Shown here one piece after another: positions 34,662 to 45,000 of a DNA stretch of 64,000 nucleotides. Under the pieces are notes generated by a model that saw only the letters and a list, made by a program, of their open reading frames with translations, was not told the DNA's origin and made no database searches. Within the stretch, counting starts at the first letter, position 1. Each line of letters begins with the position of its first letter. Position numbers and translations under genes: made by a program. The DNA comes from Dyadobacter linearis (GTDB lineage Bacteria > Bacteroidota > Bacteroidia > Cytophagales > Spirosomataceae): assembly GCF_907165045.1 (NCBI RefSeq), contig NZ_CAJRAU010000010.1:124001-188000 (forward strand). Reading direction: 5' to 3'.

Positions 34662-34681
34662 GTAAATAAATTGTATCTTTG
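34653..34681 (+). promoter_or_regulatory. Promoter of tRNA-Trp-secE-nusG operon
   Basis: TTG (34653-34655), 18 bases, TATCTTTG (34674-34681), matching the -33/-7 pattern. The -33 element lies inside the 3' arm of the tuf terminator. The expected start is about 20 bases before tRNA-Trp. Confidence 0.7.
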
Positions 34682-34709
34682 CAGCCCGAAAGATCGGTTT
34701 GCGTGATAA

Positions 34710-34780
34710 ACGGGTGTAGTTCAAGGGTAGAATAGCGGTCTCCAAAACCGTTGATGGGAGTTCGAATCTCTCCACCCGTG
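34710..34780 (+). tRNA. tRNA-Trp (anticodon CCA)
   Basis: Acceptor ACGGGTG pairs with CACCCGT, discriminator G. The anticodon stem GCGGT/ACCGT (one G-T pair) encloses CTCCAAA with CCA, and the T-arm contains GAGTTCGAATCTC. 3' CCA not encoded. It lies 18 bases before secE and is probably co-transcribed with it. Confidence 0.96.
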
Positions 34781-34798
34781 CATATTTTAAAAGGAACA

Positions 34799-34990
34799 AT
34801 GGAAAAGTTTACCTCTTTTTTTAAAGCTTCCTGGGAAGAAATCACCCAGCATGTTACTTGGCCTCCATTTAACGAATTGCAGGCTAATACAACATTGGTG
34901 CTTGTGGGCTCGCTCATTTTTGCCTTCGTAGTTGGTGTGATGGATTTCGTTTTTGAGAATGCACTAAAACTGTTTTACCAGTCTTTTTAA
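34799..34990 (+). CDS. secE: Protein translocase subunit SecE
   Basis: A 63-residue single-helix SecE of the short type. The ATG at 34799 follows an AAGGAACA stretch; longer frames run back into tRNA-Trp and are rejected. The amphipathic FTSFFKASWEEITQHVTWPP precedes the single membrane helix (about 29-52), matching the SecE core that clamps SecY. Position before nusG is universal. Confidence 0.95.
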   Translation: MEKFTSFFKASWEEITQHVTWPPFNELQANTTLVLVGSLIFAFVVGVMDFVFENALKLFYQSF

Positions 34991-35013
34991 GGCTATTTTA
35001 ACCCCTAAATGGT

Positions 35014-35568
35014 ATGAGTAGTCTAAATTGGTTTGTGTTGCGTGCAGTGTCTGGACAAGAGAAAAAAATCAAGTCCTACATTGAGAATGAGATAACACGA
35101 CAAAAATTAAATGAATTTGTTCCGCAGATCCTGATTCCTTCCGAGAAGATCTACGAAATGCGTAACGGAAAGAAGAGGGTTAGGGAAAAGAACTTTTTCC
35201 CAGGCTATATTATTATTTCAGCCGACCTTTCAAAAGGAGAAGTACTTCATATTATCACAAGCATTCCGGGAGTTATTGGATTTCTCGGTAATGCGGAAGG
35301 CAATTCAAAAGTCCCCGTTCCATTAAGACAATCTGAAATTAACAGGATCTTAGGTAAGGTTGACGAAGCTGAGCAGCACGAAGAAGCGCCAAGCATGTCC
35401 TTTATCCGAGGAGAAACTGTGAAAGTGGTCGATGGTCCTTTCAGCGGATTTATCGGAGTGGTTGAAGAAGTATTTGACGAAAAGAAAAAACTCAATGTAG
35501 TTGTTAAGATATTCGGGCGTAATACACCCGTGGAACTCAGTTACGCACAAGTAGAAAAGGATAGTTGA
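35014..35568 (+). CDS. nusG: Transcription termination/antitermination factor NusG
   Basis: Binds RNA polymerase and links it to Rho or the ribosome. The 184 residues have the N-terminal NGN domain (NWFVLRAVSGQEKKIKSYIE ... FFPGYIIISADL ... IPGVIGFLG) and the C-terminal KOW domain (RGETVKVVDGPFSGFIGVVE). Normal length. It follows secE by 23 bases and precedes rplK by 73. Confidence 0.97.
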   Translation: MSSLNWFVLRAVSGQEKKIKSYIENEITRQKLNEFVPQILIPSEKIYEMRNGKKRVREKNFFPGYIIISADLSKGEVLHIITSIPGVIGFLGNAEGNSKVPVPLRQSEINRILGKVDEAEQHEEAPSMSFIRGETVKVVDGPFSGFIGVVEEVFDEKKKLNVVVKIFGRNTPVELSYAQVEKDS

Positions 35569-35641
35569 GAGAATATGGGCAGGTAAGCTTCCACTTGCAC
35601 TAGGACCGTAATCAATCAATGACCCAACAAATTCCAAAACA

Positions 35642-36091
35642 ATGGCAAAAGAAATAGGTGGATACGTCAAACTACAGGTGAAAGGCGGCCAAGCCAATCC
35701 TTCACCTCCGATTGGTCCTGCATTAGGATCAAAGGGTTTGAATATCATGGAGTTTTGCAAGCAATTCAATGGCCGTACCCAAGATAAAATGGGTGTGGTA
35801 TTGCCGGTAGTTATTACATACTATAAGGATAAGTCTTTTGACTTTGTCATCAAGACTCCCCCGGCCGCTATTTTGCTTCTGGAAGCATCAAAAGTAAAGA
35901 CAGGTTCGGCTCAGCCAAACCGTTTGAAAGTAGGTTCGGTATCATGGGATCAGGTTCGTACGATCGCTGAGACTAAAATGCCGGATTTGAATTGCTTTAC
36001 AATTGATTCTGCTATGAAGATGATCGCGGGAACGGCTCGTAGTATGGGTATCACCGTGGCAGGCAAAGCCCCATGGGAAGAAAACAACTAA
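35642..36091 (+). CDS. rplK: 50S ribosomal protein L11
   Basis: Protein of the GTPase-associated centre. The 149 residues start with KEIGGYVKLQVKGGQANPSP, whose proline-rich turn and following PPIGPALGSKGLN are the L11 signature. The C-terminal RNA-binding domain includes TIDSAMKMIAGTARSMGI. First of the rplKAJL set, 33 bases before rplA. Confidence 0.98.
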   Translation: MAKEIGGYVKLQVKGGQANPSPPIGPALGSKGLNIMEFCKQFNGRTQDKMGVVLPVVITYYKDKSFDFVIKTPPAAILLLEASKVKTGSAQPNRLKVGSVSWDQVRTIAETKMPDLNCFTIDSAMKMIAGTARSMGITVAGKAPWEENN

Positions 36092-36124
36092 GCGTAGGTT
36101 TAATACGCTAACGAAACAAAGAAC

Positions 36125-36823
36125 ATGGGAAAACTGACCAAAAAGCAAAAAGAAGCGCTTTCGAAATACGACCCAAATCAAGCTTACTCTTTGGAGCAGG
36201 CAGCGGACGTTCTTAAAACGATTTCGTACACAAAATTTGATTCTTCTGTGGATATCGACGTTCGTTTGGGCGTTGATCCTCGTAAAGCAGATCAAATGGT
36301 ACGTGGTGTGGTAACATTGCCACACGGAACCGGAAAAGAAGTGCGTGTTTTGGTTCTCTGTACTCCTGACAAGGAAGCAGAAGCGAAAGAGGCAGGAGCA
36401 GACTACGTTGGTCTTGACGAGTATATCACCAAGATAGAACAAGGCTGGACTGACATTGACGTGATTATCACTATGCCGAGTGTAATGGCAAAAGTGGGAC
36501 GGTTAGGTAAGGTTTTAGGTCCTCGCGGATTGATGCCAAACCCTAAATCAGGAACTGTAACTCCGGATGTGGCGAAAGCTGTGAAAGAGGTAAAAGCGGG
36601 TAAGATCGATTTCAAGGTTGACAAAACGGGAATTATTCATACCAGCGTTGGAAAGGTTTCTTTTGGAACTGACCAGCTTGCACAGAATGCACAGGAAGTT
36701 ATCAACACTTTGATGCGCCTTAAACCATCTTCGGCAAAAGGTACTTACGTTAAGAGCATTCACTTGTCAAGTACGATGAGCCCGGGTGTTGATATTGATA
36801 AAAACACGATTCCAGGATTATAA
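36125..36823 (+). CDS. rplA: 50S ribosomal protein L1
   Basis: L1-stalk protein and usual translational repressor of the rplK-rplA mRNA. The 232 residues include the family signature LGPRGLMPNPKSGTVTPDVA (about 139-158) and the typical VDIDVRLGVDPRKADQMVRG N-terminal segment. It ends one base before the ATG of rplJ. Confidence 0.98.
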   Translation: MGKLTKKQKEALSKYDPNQAYSLEQAADVLKTISYTKFDSSVDIDVRLGVDPRKADQMVRGVVTLPHGTGKEVRVLVLCTPDKEAEAKEAGADYVGLDEYITKIEQGWTDIDVIITMPSVMAKVGRLGKVLGPRGLMPNPKSGTVTPDVAKAVKEVKAGKIDFKVDKTGIIHTSVGKVSFGTDQLAQNAQEVINTLMRLKPSSAKGTYVKSIHLSSTMSPGVDIDKNTIPGL

Positions 36824-36824
36824 T

Positions 36825-37355
36825 ATGACACGGGAAGAGAAAGCAGTAATTATAGACGAGTTAAGTCAAAAATTCGCTAGCACTCCATACTTCTATATTA
36901 CAAGCGCGAACGGAATGTCTGTTGGCGAAGTAAACCAGCTTAGAGGCTTATGCTTCGAGCGTGGGATTGAGTATCGTGTTGTTAAGAATACATTGATAAG
37001 AAAAGCGCTAGAAACATTAGATACAGACTATTCTTCATTCGACGAAGTGTTGAAGGGATTCTCTGGAGTAATGTTTCATCCGGAGTCAGGCAAAGTACCT
37101 GCACAATTGATTAAAGAATTCAAGAAAAAATCAGGTAGCGATAAGCTTAAATTTAAAGGAGCTTCTGTTGATACTGCGGTTTTTGTTGGTGAAAGCCAGC
37201 TTGACGTTCTTATTTCTCTGAAATCAAAACAAGAAATGATTGGAGAAATAATTGGGTTGTTGCAATCACCTGCTAAAAATGTTATCGGCGCCCTTCAAAG
37301 CGGTGGAAACAAATTAGCTGGTATTCTTAAGACTTTGTCTGAAAAAGAAGACTAA
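36825..37355 (+). CDS. rplJ: 50S ribosomal protein L10
   Basis: Stalk base protein that carries L7/L12 dimers. The start ATG at 36825 (TREEKAVIIDEL) is one base after the rplA stop; a longer frame overlaps rplA and is rejected. The 176 residues show YRVVKNTLIRKAL and the C-terminal helix LAGILKTLSEKE, the L7/L12 docking region. Confidence 0.97.
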   Translation: MTREEKAVIIDELSQKFASTPYFYITSANGMSVGEVNQLRGLCFERGIEYRVVKNTLIRKALETLDTDYSSFDEVLKGFSGVMFHPESGKVPAQLIKEFKKKSGSDKLKFKGASVDTAVFVGESQLDVLISLKSKQEMIGEIIGLLQSPAKNVIGALQSGGNKLAGILKTLSEKED

Positions 37356-37440
37356 TTAAATAGCCAGGCTTAGCTCTCCGGGTTTAATAAAACAGAGCTT
37401 TAAAATCATCTTATTGTATAATCAAAAAATCTAAATAAAA

Positions 37441-37827
37441 ATGGCAGATTTGAAAGCTTTCGCAGAACAGCTTGTTAACCTTACGGTTAAAGAAGTGAAC
37501 GAATTGGCTACAATTCTTAAAGACGAGTACGGTATTGAGCCTGCTGCTGCTGGTGCAGTTATGGTTGCAGGTCCTGCTGGTGGCGGTGGTTCGGATGCTC
37601 CTGTTGCTGAAGAGAAAACATCTTTTGATGTAATCTTGAAAGCAGCTGGCGCAAGCAAACTTGCTGTTGTGAAATTGGTTAAAGATCTTACTGGTCTTGG
37701 ACTGAAAGAAGCGAAAGAACTAGTTGACGGCGCTCCAAAACCTGTTAAAGAAGGAGTTGCAAAAGACGAAGCGGAAGCTTTGAAAAAACAACTTGAAGAA
37801 GCAGGTGCAGAAGTTGAAGTGAAGTAA
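37441..37827 (+). CDS. rplL: 50S ribosomal protein L7/L12
   Basis: Stalk protein that recruits translation GTPases. The 128 residues show the N-terminal dimerisation domain, an Ala/Gly/Pro hinge (AGPAGGGGSDAPVAEE, about 43-58) and the globular C-terminal domain (KTSFDVILKAAGASKLAVVK; GLGLKEAKELVDGAPKPVKE). Strong codon bias. An 85-base gap separates it from rplJ. Confidence 0.98.
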   Translation: MADLKAFAEQLVNLTVKEVNELATILKDEYGIEPAAAGAVMVAGPAGGGGSDAPVAEEKTSFDVILKAAGASKLAVVKLVKDLTGLGLKEAKELVDGAPKPVKEGVAKDEAEALKKQLEEAGAEVEVK

Positions 37828-37857
37828 TTTGCTTTACTGCATTAACTTATAATTTCA

Positions 37858-37891
37858 AGGAATAGGCCTGACAATCGTCAGGTCTATTCCT
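37858..37891 (+). terminator. rplL-rpoB intergenic hairpin (attenuator-like)
   Basis: A 15-bp stem (37858-37872 with 37877-37891, one G-T pair) with AATC loop, followed by ATTTTGTGTTT. It lies 30 bases after rplL, where many bacteria partly end transcription to lower rpoBC relative to the stalk proteins. The weak T-run suggests partial termination. Confidence 0.75.
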
Positions 37892-38005
37892 ATTTTGTGT
37901 TTAACCAAACGAAAATGCTTTTTTTTTCGTTTGCAATAGAAGGCCCTGCTTACTCATGTAGCAGTCACCTTACTTCTTCAATAATCTGCCCGAAACACTT
38001 CTTTA

Positions 38006-38051
38006 CTCGTAGAAAAGATAGAAAAGGGGCGGTTATTTATTCTTCTACGAG
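38006..38051 (+). other. Second stem-loop upstream of rpoB
   Basis: CTCGTAGAA (38006-38014) and TTCTACGAG (38043-38051) are perfectly complementary over 9 bp, with a 28-base purine-rich loop. Function unknown; it could be part of an rpoB leader. Confidence 0.55.
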
Positions 38052-38080
38052 GCATTAGATTAGGTTTAAAACTAATTAAT

Positions 38081-38115
38081 ACCGTACGCATCGAACAGTC
38101 GGCGTACCGGTTTTT
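38081..38115 (+). terminator. Terminator-like hairpin just upstream of rpoB
   Basis: ACCGTACGC (38081-38089) pairs with GCGTACCGGT (38102-38111) with one bulged C and a 12-base loop, followed by TTTTCTTCT. It ends about 30 bases before the rpoB start codon, so it would act as an attenuator or leader element rather than a normal gene end. Confidence 0.6.
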
Positions 38116-38140
38116 CTTCTAACCCAAATCAGACATAGCC

Positions 38141-41100
38141 TTGGCTACAATTAAAGCAACACCTAGAAAAAATTTCTCGAGGATTAATCAGATTATCGAT
38201 TATCCGGATCTGCTAGGAATCCAGGTACAGTCGTTCCGGGATTTTTTCAGTTTGGATACATCGGTTGAAGACCGTTCAGGGGAAGGATTGTACAAAGTTT
38301 TCGCTGAAAACTTTCCAATTGCCGATTCACGTGACAATTTTGTTTTAGAGTTCATTGATTATCTTCTTGAACCACCGAAATACTCTGTTGATGAATCTAT
38401 CGATCGCGGACTTACCTATGCGGTACCGCTCAAAGCGAAGTTACGTCTGATTTGTAACGACGCAGATCATGAAGAATTTGAAACCATTGAACAGGAAGTT
38501 TTCCTAGGAAACATTCCTTACATGACCGAAAGGGGTTCATTTGTAATTAATGGTGCTGAGCGTGTAATCGTTTCTCAGCTTCACCGTTCGCCAGGTGTGT
38601 TCTTCTCGATGAGCAAGCACACAAATGGCTCTAAATTATATTCTGCACGTATTATTCCATTCAAAGGATCGTGGATCGAGTTCTCGACCGACGTGAATAA
38701 TGTGATGTACGCTTACATCGACCGTAAGAAAAAATTCCCGGTTACTACTCTTTTGAGAGCAATTGGTTTTGGTTCTGATAAAGATATCCTTGACTTATTT
38801 GGATTGTCAGAAGAAATCAGTGCAACTCCTGCTAACCTGAAAAAGGCTGTCGGCAGAAGATTAGCCGCAAGGGTACTTCGCACCTGGACTGAGGATTTCG
38901 TTGATGAAGATACTGGTGAAGTAGTTTCTATTCAGCGTAATGAAGTTTTGCTGGAAAGAGATTCAACCATTTCTGCGGATGATATCGATGTAATCACCGA
39001 GTCAGGTCAGAAATCAGTGATTCTTCATAAAGAAGATATGAATGTTGCGGATTATAACATTATCTATAATACGCTGCAAAAAGATAGCTCAAACTCTGAT
39101 AAAGAGGCAGTTGAGCAAATTTACCGCCAGCTTCGTAACGCAGAAGCACCGGATGAACAAACGGCAAGAGATGTAATCCAAAGCTTGTTCTTCAGTGATA
39201 AACGTTATGACCTCGGTGATGTTGGCCGTTACAGGATCAACAAAAAATTAGGTTCTGACACAAGTCTGGACGTTCGCGTTCTTACAACAGGCGATATCGT
39301 GTCTATCGTGAAGTATCTGATCGGTTTGATCAATGCGAAAGCGGTTGTCGATGATATTGACCACTTGTCAAACCGTCGTGTGCGTACAGTAGGCGAGCAG
39401 CTTTATGCTCAGTTTGGTGTAGGTCTTGCGCGTATGGCGCGTACCATTAAGGAGCGTATGAATGTACGTGATAATGAAGATTTCAAGCCTGTTGATTTGA
39501 TCAATGCGCGGACATTGTCTTCTGTCATCAACTCATTCTTTGGTACAAACCAATTGTCGCAGTTCATGGATCAAACCAATCCATTGGCTGAGATTACGCA
39601 TAAGCGTAGAATGTCGGCACTTGGGCCAGGTGGTCTTTCCCGTGAAAGAGCTGGTTTCGAGGTTCGTGACGTTCACTACACGCACTATGGTCGTCTTTGT
39701 ACGATTGAAACACCGGAAGGTCCGAACATTGGTTTAATTTCATCTCTTTGCGTTTTTGCAAAAGTGAATGGAATGGGCTTTATCGAGACGCCATATCGTG
39801 TAATCGATGGTGCTGGTAAGCTGACCGATGAGCTTATATATATGACTGCCGAAGAAGAAGATTCCAAATACATTGCACAAGCGAATGCCTCTGTGGATGA
39901 TAAAGGAAATTTCACGGTAGAAAAAATCAAAACGCGTTTCGAAGGTGACTTCCCGATGGTTGATCCTTCACAAGCATCGTTCATGGACGTTGCTGCGAAC
40001 CAGATTGTTTCGGTTGCCGCTTCATTAATTCCTTTCCTGGAACATGATGATGCTAACCGTGCCTTGATGGGATCTAACATGCAGCGCCAGGGTGTTCCAT
40101 TGTTGCGCCCACAAGCGCCTATCGTTGGAACTGGCCTTGAAAAACGTGTTGCGATGGATTCAAGAGCATTGGTTGTTGCAGAAGGCGACGGTGTCATTGA
40201 ATTTGTTGATGCTAAGAAAATCGTTGTTAAATACGACAGAACAGACGACGAGCGCCTTGTAAGCTTCATTGAAGACAGCGTTTCGTACGATCTTGTTAAA
40301 TTCCGTCGTACCAACCAAGACACTTGCCTTAACCTTCAACCAATGGTTCTTAAAGGCCAAAAGGTGAAAAAAGGAGAAGCACTTTGCCAGGGATATGGTA
40401 CAGAAGGTGGTGAACTTGCATTGGGCCGTAACCTTTTGGTTGCCTTCATGCCTTGGCAGGGATACAACTTCGAAGATGCGATTGTAATCTCGGAGAAAGT
40501 GGTTCGTGAAGATATCTTTACTTCTATTCACATTGAAGAATTTGAATTGGAAGTGCGTGATACAAAACGCGGAGAAGAAGAGCTTACAGCTGAGATTCCA
40601 AACGTAAGTGAGGAAACTGTTAAGAATCTTGACGAAAATGGTATCGTTCAGGTTGGTACAGAAGTAAAAGAAGGAGACATTTTAATTGGTAAGATCACTC
40701 CAAAAGGAGAATCTGATCCGACTCCGGAAGAAAAATTACTTCGTGCGATCTTTGGTGATAAAGCAGGTGATGTGAAGGATGCTTCTAAGAAAGCGCCGCC
40801 ATCGATGAAAGGTGTGGTTATCGACACTAAACTTTTCTCTCGCCCAACCAAAGAAGAGCGTGCTAAACACAAAGACGAGCTTCGTTTGTTGATGAAAAAA
40901 TATGGCCGTGAGCTTACAGCGCTTCGTGGTCGTATCATTGAGAAGTTGGTTGCATTGGTTGACGGTAAAACCAGCCAGGGTGTTAAACACAAGTTTGGTG
41001 ATGAGTTAGTGAGCAAAGGAATGAAGTTTAATGTGAGAAATATCTCTGAAAACTTGTTCCCGGCAAACAACCCTTACCGCGATGAGTCTCAATATGCAGT

Positions 41101-42004
41101 GGCAGAAGAGGTTAACTTGATCGGTGATGTGTTGACGGATTCTTGGACTGAGGATTCAGAAACCAACCTGCAAGTTTCGTTGGTTTTGAAAAATTACCTG
41201 AACGCCCGCAGTGAACTGATGGGTCGTTTCAAACGCGATCGTTTTGCGCTTGAAGTAGGTGATGAGCTTCCAGCTGGAATCGTGAAATTGGCGAAAGTAT
41301 ACATTGCCAAGAAACGTAAATTGAAAGTTGGGGATAAAATGGCAGGTCGTCACGGTAACAAAGGGGTTGTTGCCCGTATCGTTCGTGATGAAGATATGCC
41401 GTTCCTTGAAGACGGAACACCAATGGATATCGTGTTGAACCCGCTTGGGGTGCCTTCACGTATGAACATTGGTCAGATATATGAAACCATTCTTGCCTGG
41501 GCAGGTCTGAAACTAGGTCGTCGCTACGCTACTCCAATCTTTGACGGAGCTACGGAAGCGGAAGTTGCGGCTGAGTTGAAAGAAGCTGGTTTGCCAGATT
41601 GGGGACGTACATTCCTTTACAATGGTCTAAGCGGAGAACGTTTTGATCAGCCAATTACAGTTGGTTTGATGTACATGATGAAGCTGGGTCACTTGGTTGA
41701 CGATAAGATGCACGCGCGTTCTATCGGGCCATACTCACTCATTACACAACAACCGCTTGGTGGTAAAGCACAATTCGGAGGTCAGCGTTTTGGAGAAATG
41801 GAAGTGTGGGCGCTTGAAGCATTCGGTGCATCTCACATCCTTCAGGAAATCCTTACCGTTAAATCTGATGACGTGGTGGGCCGTGCCAAAGCATATGAAG
41901 CAATCGTGAAAGGTGAAAACCTTCCGAAACCGAATATTCCGGAGTCATTCAACGTACTTGTTCACGAGCTTCGTGGATTAGCATTGGAGATTACACTGGA
42001 CTAA
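38141..42004 (+). CDS. rpoB: DNA-directed RNA polymerase subunit beta
   Basis: Catalytic core subunit, 1287 residues. The start is a TTG at 38141: no ATG occurs in frame until far into conserved sequence (MSKHTNG near residue 149), and the family N-terminus (KNFSRINQIIDYPDLLGIQV) begins within ten codons of it. Conserved blocks include the rifampicin region (FFGTNQLSQFMDQTNPLAEI and HKRRMSALGPGGLSRERAGF), GRNLLVAFMPWQGYNFEDAI, and the C-terminal GGKAQFGGQRFGEMEVWALE. The rifampicin-pocket residues look wild type. rpoC follows after 79 bases. Confidence 0.97.
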   Translation: MATIKATPRKNFSRINQIIDYPDLLGIQVQSFRDFFSLDTSVEDRSGEGLYKVFAENFPIADSRDNFVLEFIDYLLEPPKYSVDESIDRGLTYAVPLKAKLRLICNDADHEEFETIEQEVFLGNIPYMTERGSFVINGAERVIVSQLHRSPGVFFSMSKHTNGSKLYSARIIPFKGSWIEFSTDVNNVMYAYIDRKKKFPVTTLLRAIGFGSDKDILDLFGLSEEISATPANLKKAVGRRLAARVLRTWTEDFVDEDTGEVVSIQRNEVLLERDSTISADDIDVITESGQKSVILHKEDMNVADYNIIYNTLQKDSSNSDKEAVEQIYRQLRNAEAPDEQTARDVIQSLFFSDKRYDLGDVGRYRINKKLGSDTSLDVRVLTTGDIVSIVKYLIGLINAKAVVDDIDHLSNRRVRTVGEQLYAQFGVGLARMARTIKERMNVRDNEDFKPVDLINARTLSSVINSFFGTNQLSQFMDQTNPLAEITHKRRMSALGPGGLSRERAGFEVRDVHYTHYGRLCTIETPEGPNIGLISSLCVFAKVNGMGFIETPYRVIDGAGKLTDELIYMTAEEEDSKYIAQANASVDDKGNFTVEKIKTRFEGDFPMVDPSQASFMDVAANQIVSVAASLIPFLEHDDANRALMGSNMQRQGVPLLRPQAPIVGTGLEKRVAMDSRALVVAEGDGVIEFVDAKKIVVKYDRTDDERLVSFIEDSVSYDLVKFRRTNQDTCLNLQPMVLKGQKVKKGEALCQGYGTEGGELALGRNLLVAFMPWQGYNFEDAIVISEKVVREDIFTSIHIEEFELEVRDTKRGEEELTAEIPNVSEETVKNLDENGIVQVGTEVKEGDILIGKITPKGESDPTPEEKLLRAIFGDKAGDVKDASKKAPPSMKGVVIDTKLFSRPTKEERAKHKDELRLLMKKYGRELTALRGRIIEKLVALVDGKTSQGVKHKFGDELVSKGMKFNVRNISENLFPANNPYRDESQYAVAEEVNLIGDVLTDSWTEDSETNLQVSLVLKNYLNARSELMGRFKRDRFALEVGDELPAGIVKLAKVYIAKKRKLKVGDKMAGRHGNKGVVARIVRDEDMPFLEDGTPMDIVLNPLGVPSRMNIGQIYETILAWAGLKLGRRYATPIFDGATEAEVAAELKEAGLPDWGRTFLYNGLSGERFDQPITVGLMYMMKLGHLVDDKMHARSIGPYSLITQQPLGGKAQFGGQRFGEMEVWALEAFGASHILQEILTVKSDDVVGRAKAYEAIVKGENLPKPNIPESFNVLVHELRGLALEITLD

Positions 42005-42083
42005 TATTTAGTCGTTGGCGCGGGAAACCGCGCCATAATGAAATCAATTGAGTTTCGACTAACAGACAAACGACTTTTTAATT

Positions 42084-45000
42084 ATGTCTTTCAAAAAGAA
42101 CAAAAAACTTAATAGTGATTTTTCCAGAATGACGATCAGTCTGGCTTCACCTGAGTCTATCCTTGAGAGCTCTTTTGGTGAAGTAACCCAGCCTGAAACC
42201 ATCAACTACCGGACTTACAAGCCGGAGATGGGCGGACTATTCTGCGAAAGGATCTTCGGTCCTGTGAAGGACTGGGAATGTCATTGTGGTAAATACAAAC
42301 GTATCCGTTACAAAGGAATCATCTGCGACCGTTGCGGTGTAGAGGTTACTGAGAAAAAGGTGCGTCGCGAGCGTATGGGCCACATTGAACTGGTTGTTCC
42401 AGTTGCGCACATCTGGTATTTCCGCAGCTTGCCGAACAAAATCGGTTACCTGTTGGGATTATCGACCAAGAAATTGGATCAAATCATTTACTACGAGCGA
42501 TATGCAGTCGTTCAGCCTGGTGTTAAAGAAGAAGATGGCGTAGGTTATCTTGACTTTTTGACCGAAGATGAATATCTGGATATCATCGACAAATTGCCAC
42601 GCGAAAACCAAATGCTTCCGGACACGGATCCAAATAAGTTTATCGCGAAAATGGGTGCGGATGCGCTTGAAATGCTTTTGAACCGGATTAAGCTGGATGA
42701 GCTTTCATACGAACTTCGTCACCAGGCAGCAACGGACACTTCGCAGCAACGTAAAGCAGAAGCATTAAAGCGTCTGAAAGTTGTAGAAGCATTCCGTGAT
42801 GCAAACACACGCATTGAAAACCGTCCCGAGTGGATGGTAATCAAGATGGTTCCGGTTATTCCACCAGAACTTCGTCCGCTCGTGCCTTTGGACGGTGGTC
42901 GTTTTGCGACTTCCGATTTGAATGACCTTTATCGTCGTGTGATCATTCGGAACAACCGTTTGAAGCGTCTGATCGAGATCAAAGCACCTGAGGTGATCTT
43001 GCGTAACGAAAAACGGATGTTGCAGGAAGCGGTTGATTCGCTTTTCGATAACAGCCGTAAAGTAAACGCGGTGCGTTCCGAAGGTAACCGTGCATTGAAA
43101 TCACTTTCTGACATGCTGAAAGGTAAGCAAGGACGTTTCCGTCAGAACTTGCTTGGTAAGCGTGTCGATTATTCTGGTCGTTCGGTAATCGTCGTTGGAC
43201 CTGAATTGAAATTGCACGAGTGCGGTTTGCCAAAAGATATGGCGGCAGAATTATTCAAGCCGTTCATTATCCGCAAGCTGATCGAGCGTGGAATTGTTAA
43301 AACTGTAAAATCAGCGAAGAAGATCGTAGACCGCAAGGATCCTGTAATCTGGGATATTTTGGAAAACGTTTTGAAAGGACACCCTGTTCTGCTTAACCGT
43401 GCTCCAACATTGCACCGTTTGGGTATCCAGGCGTTCCAGCCTAAACTGATCGAAGGAAAAGCGATACAGTTGCACCCATTGGTTTGTACTGCATTCAACG
43501 CTGACTTTGACGGTGACCAGATGGCCGTTCACGTGCCATTGGGTCAGGAAGCCGTTTTGGAAGCTTCAATGTTGATGCTTTCGTCACATAACATTCTTAA
43601 CCCTGCCAACGGTGCGCCAATTACGGTTCCATCACAGGACATGGTTTTGGGTCTGTATTATGTTACAAAAGGCCGCGTAAGCACTCCTGAATATCCGATT
43701 ATCGGAGAAGGAATGATTTTCTACGGTCCTGATGAAGTTATCATCGCGATCAACGAAGGCAAACTTTCGAAACATGCGAATATCAAATGCCGCCTGCGCG
43801 TTCGTAATGACGACGGAACATTTGAAATCAAATTGGTAGAAACCGTTGCCGGACGTATCCTGTTCAACCAGGCCGTGCCAGCAGAGGTAGGTTATATCAA
43901 TGAACTGTTGACCAAGAAAAAATTACAACAGATCATTGGTTTGGTATTCAAACTGGCGGGTGTTGCCCGTACAGCTCAGTTCCTGGATGAAATCAAAGAA
44001 CTTGGTTTCCAAATGGCCTTCAAAGGCGGTTTGTCAATGGGATTGAATGACGTAATGGTGCCAGACGAAAAAGTGAAACTGATCGAGCAAGCTAAACTGG
44101 ACGTGGAAAACGTTTGGAGCAACTACTTGATGGGTCTTATCACTGAAAATGAGCGTTATAACCAAGTTATTGATATCTGGACACGTGTTAACTCACGTAT
44201 CACAGAGACGTTGATGAAGCAATTGGAAACAGACCAAGGCGGATTCAACTCCATTTATATGATGATGCACTCAGGTGCACGTGGTTCGCGCGAGCAAATC
44301 CGTCAGCTGGGTGGAATGAGGGGTTTGATGGCCAAGCCTCAGAAAAACATCGCGGGTGGTGCAGGTGAAATCATCGAGAACCCCATTCTTTCTAACTTTA
44401 AAGAAGGTTTGGACGTTCTTGAATACTTTATCTCAACACACGGTGCACGTAAAGGTCTTGCCGATACAGCCTTGAAAACGGCTGATGCGGGTTACCTGAC
44501 ACGTCGTCTGCATGACGTTGCACAAGATGTAGTTGTTATTGAAACAGACTGCGGATCTCTTCGTGGAATTGCAATCTCTGCTTTGAAAGACAACGAAGAT
44601 ATCGTTGAGCCGCTTTCTGAGCGTATTTTGGGTCGTGTAAGTGTTCACGATGTATTTGATCCTTTGTCTAACGAAATGATCCTGGCTTCTGGTCAGGAAA
44701 TCACCGAGGAGATCGCTTCTTATATTGACGAAACGAGCATTGAAACTGTTGAAATCCGTTCGGTATTGACTTGTGAAACACGTAATGGTGTTTGTGCAAA
44801 ATGCTACGGACGTTCATTGGCATCTGCTCATATGGTTAACATTGGTGAAGCTGTGGGTGTAATTGCATCGCAGTCCATCGGTGAGCCGGGAACGCAGCTG
44901 ACACTTCGTACATTCCACGTCGGTGGTACCGCTTCTAACATTTCTGTTGAAGCAAATATCAAGGCGAAATTCGACGGTGTAATTGGTTTTGAAGATCTCC

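Noticed and set aside
34653..34681. Riboswitch-like leader upstream of tRNA-Trp
   Set aside because: The structure is fully explained by the tuf terminator and the following promoter.
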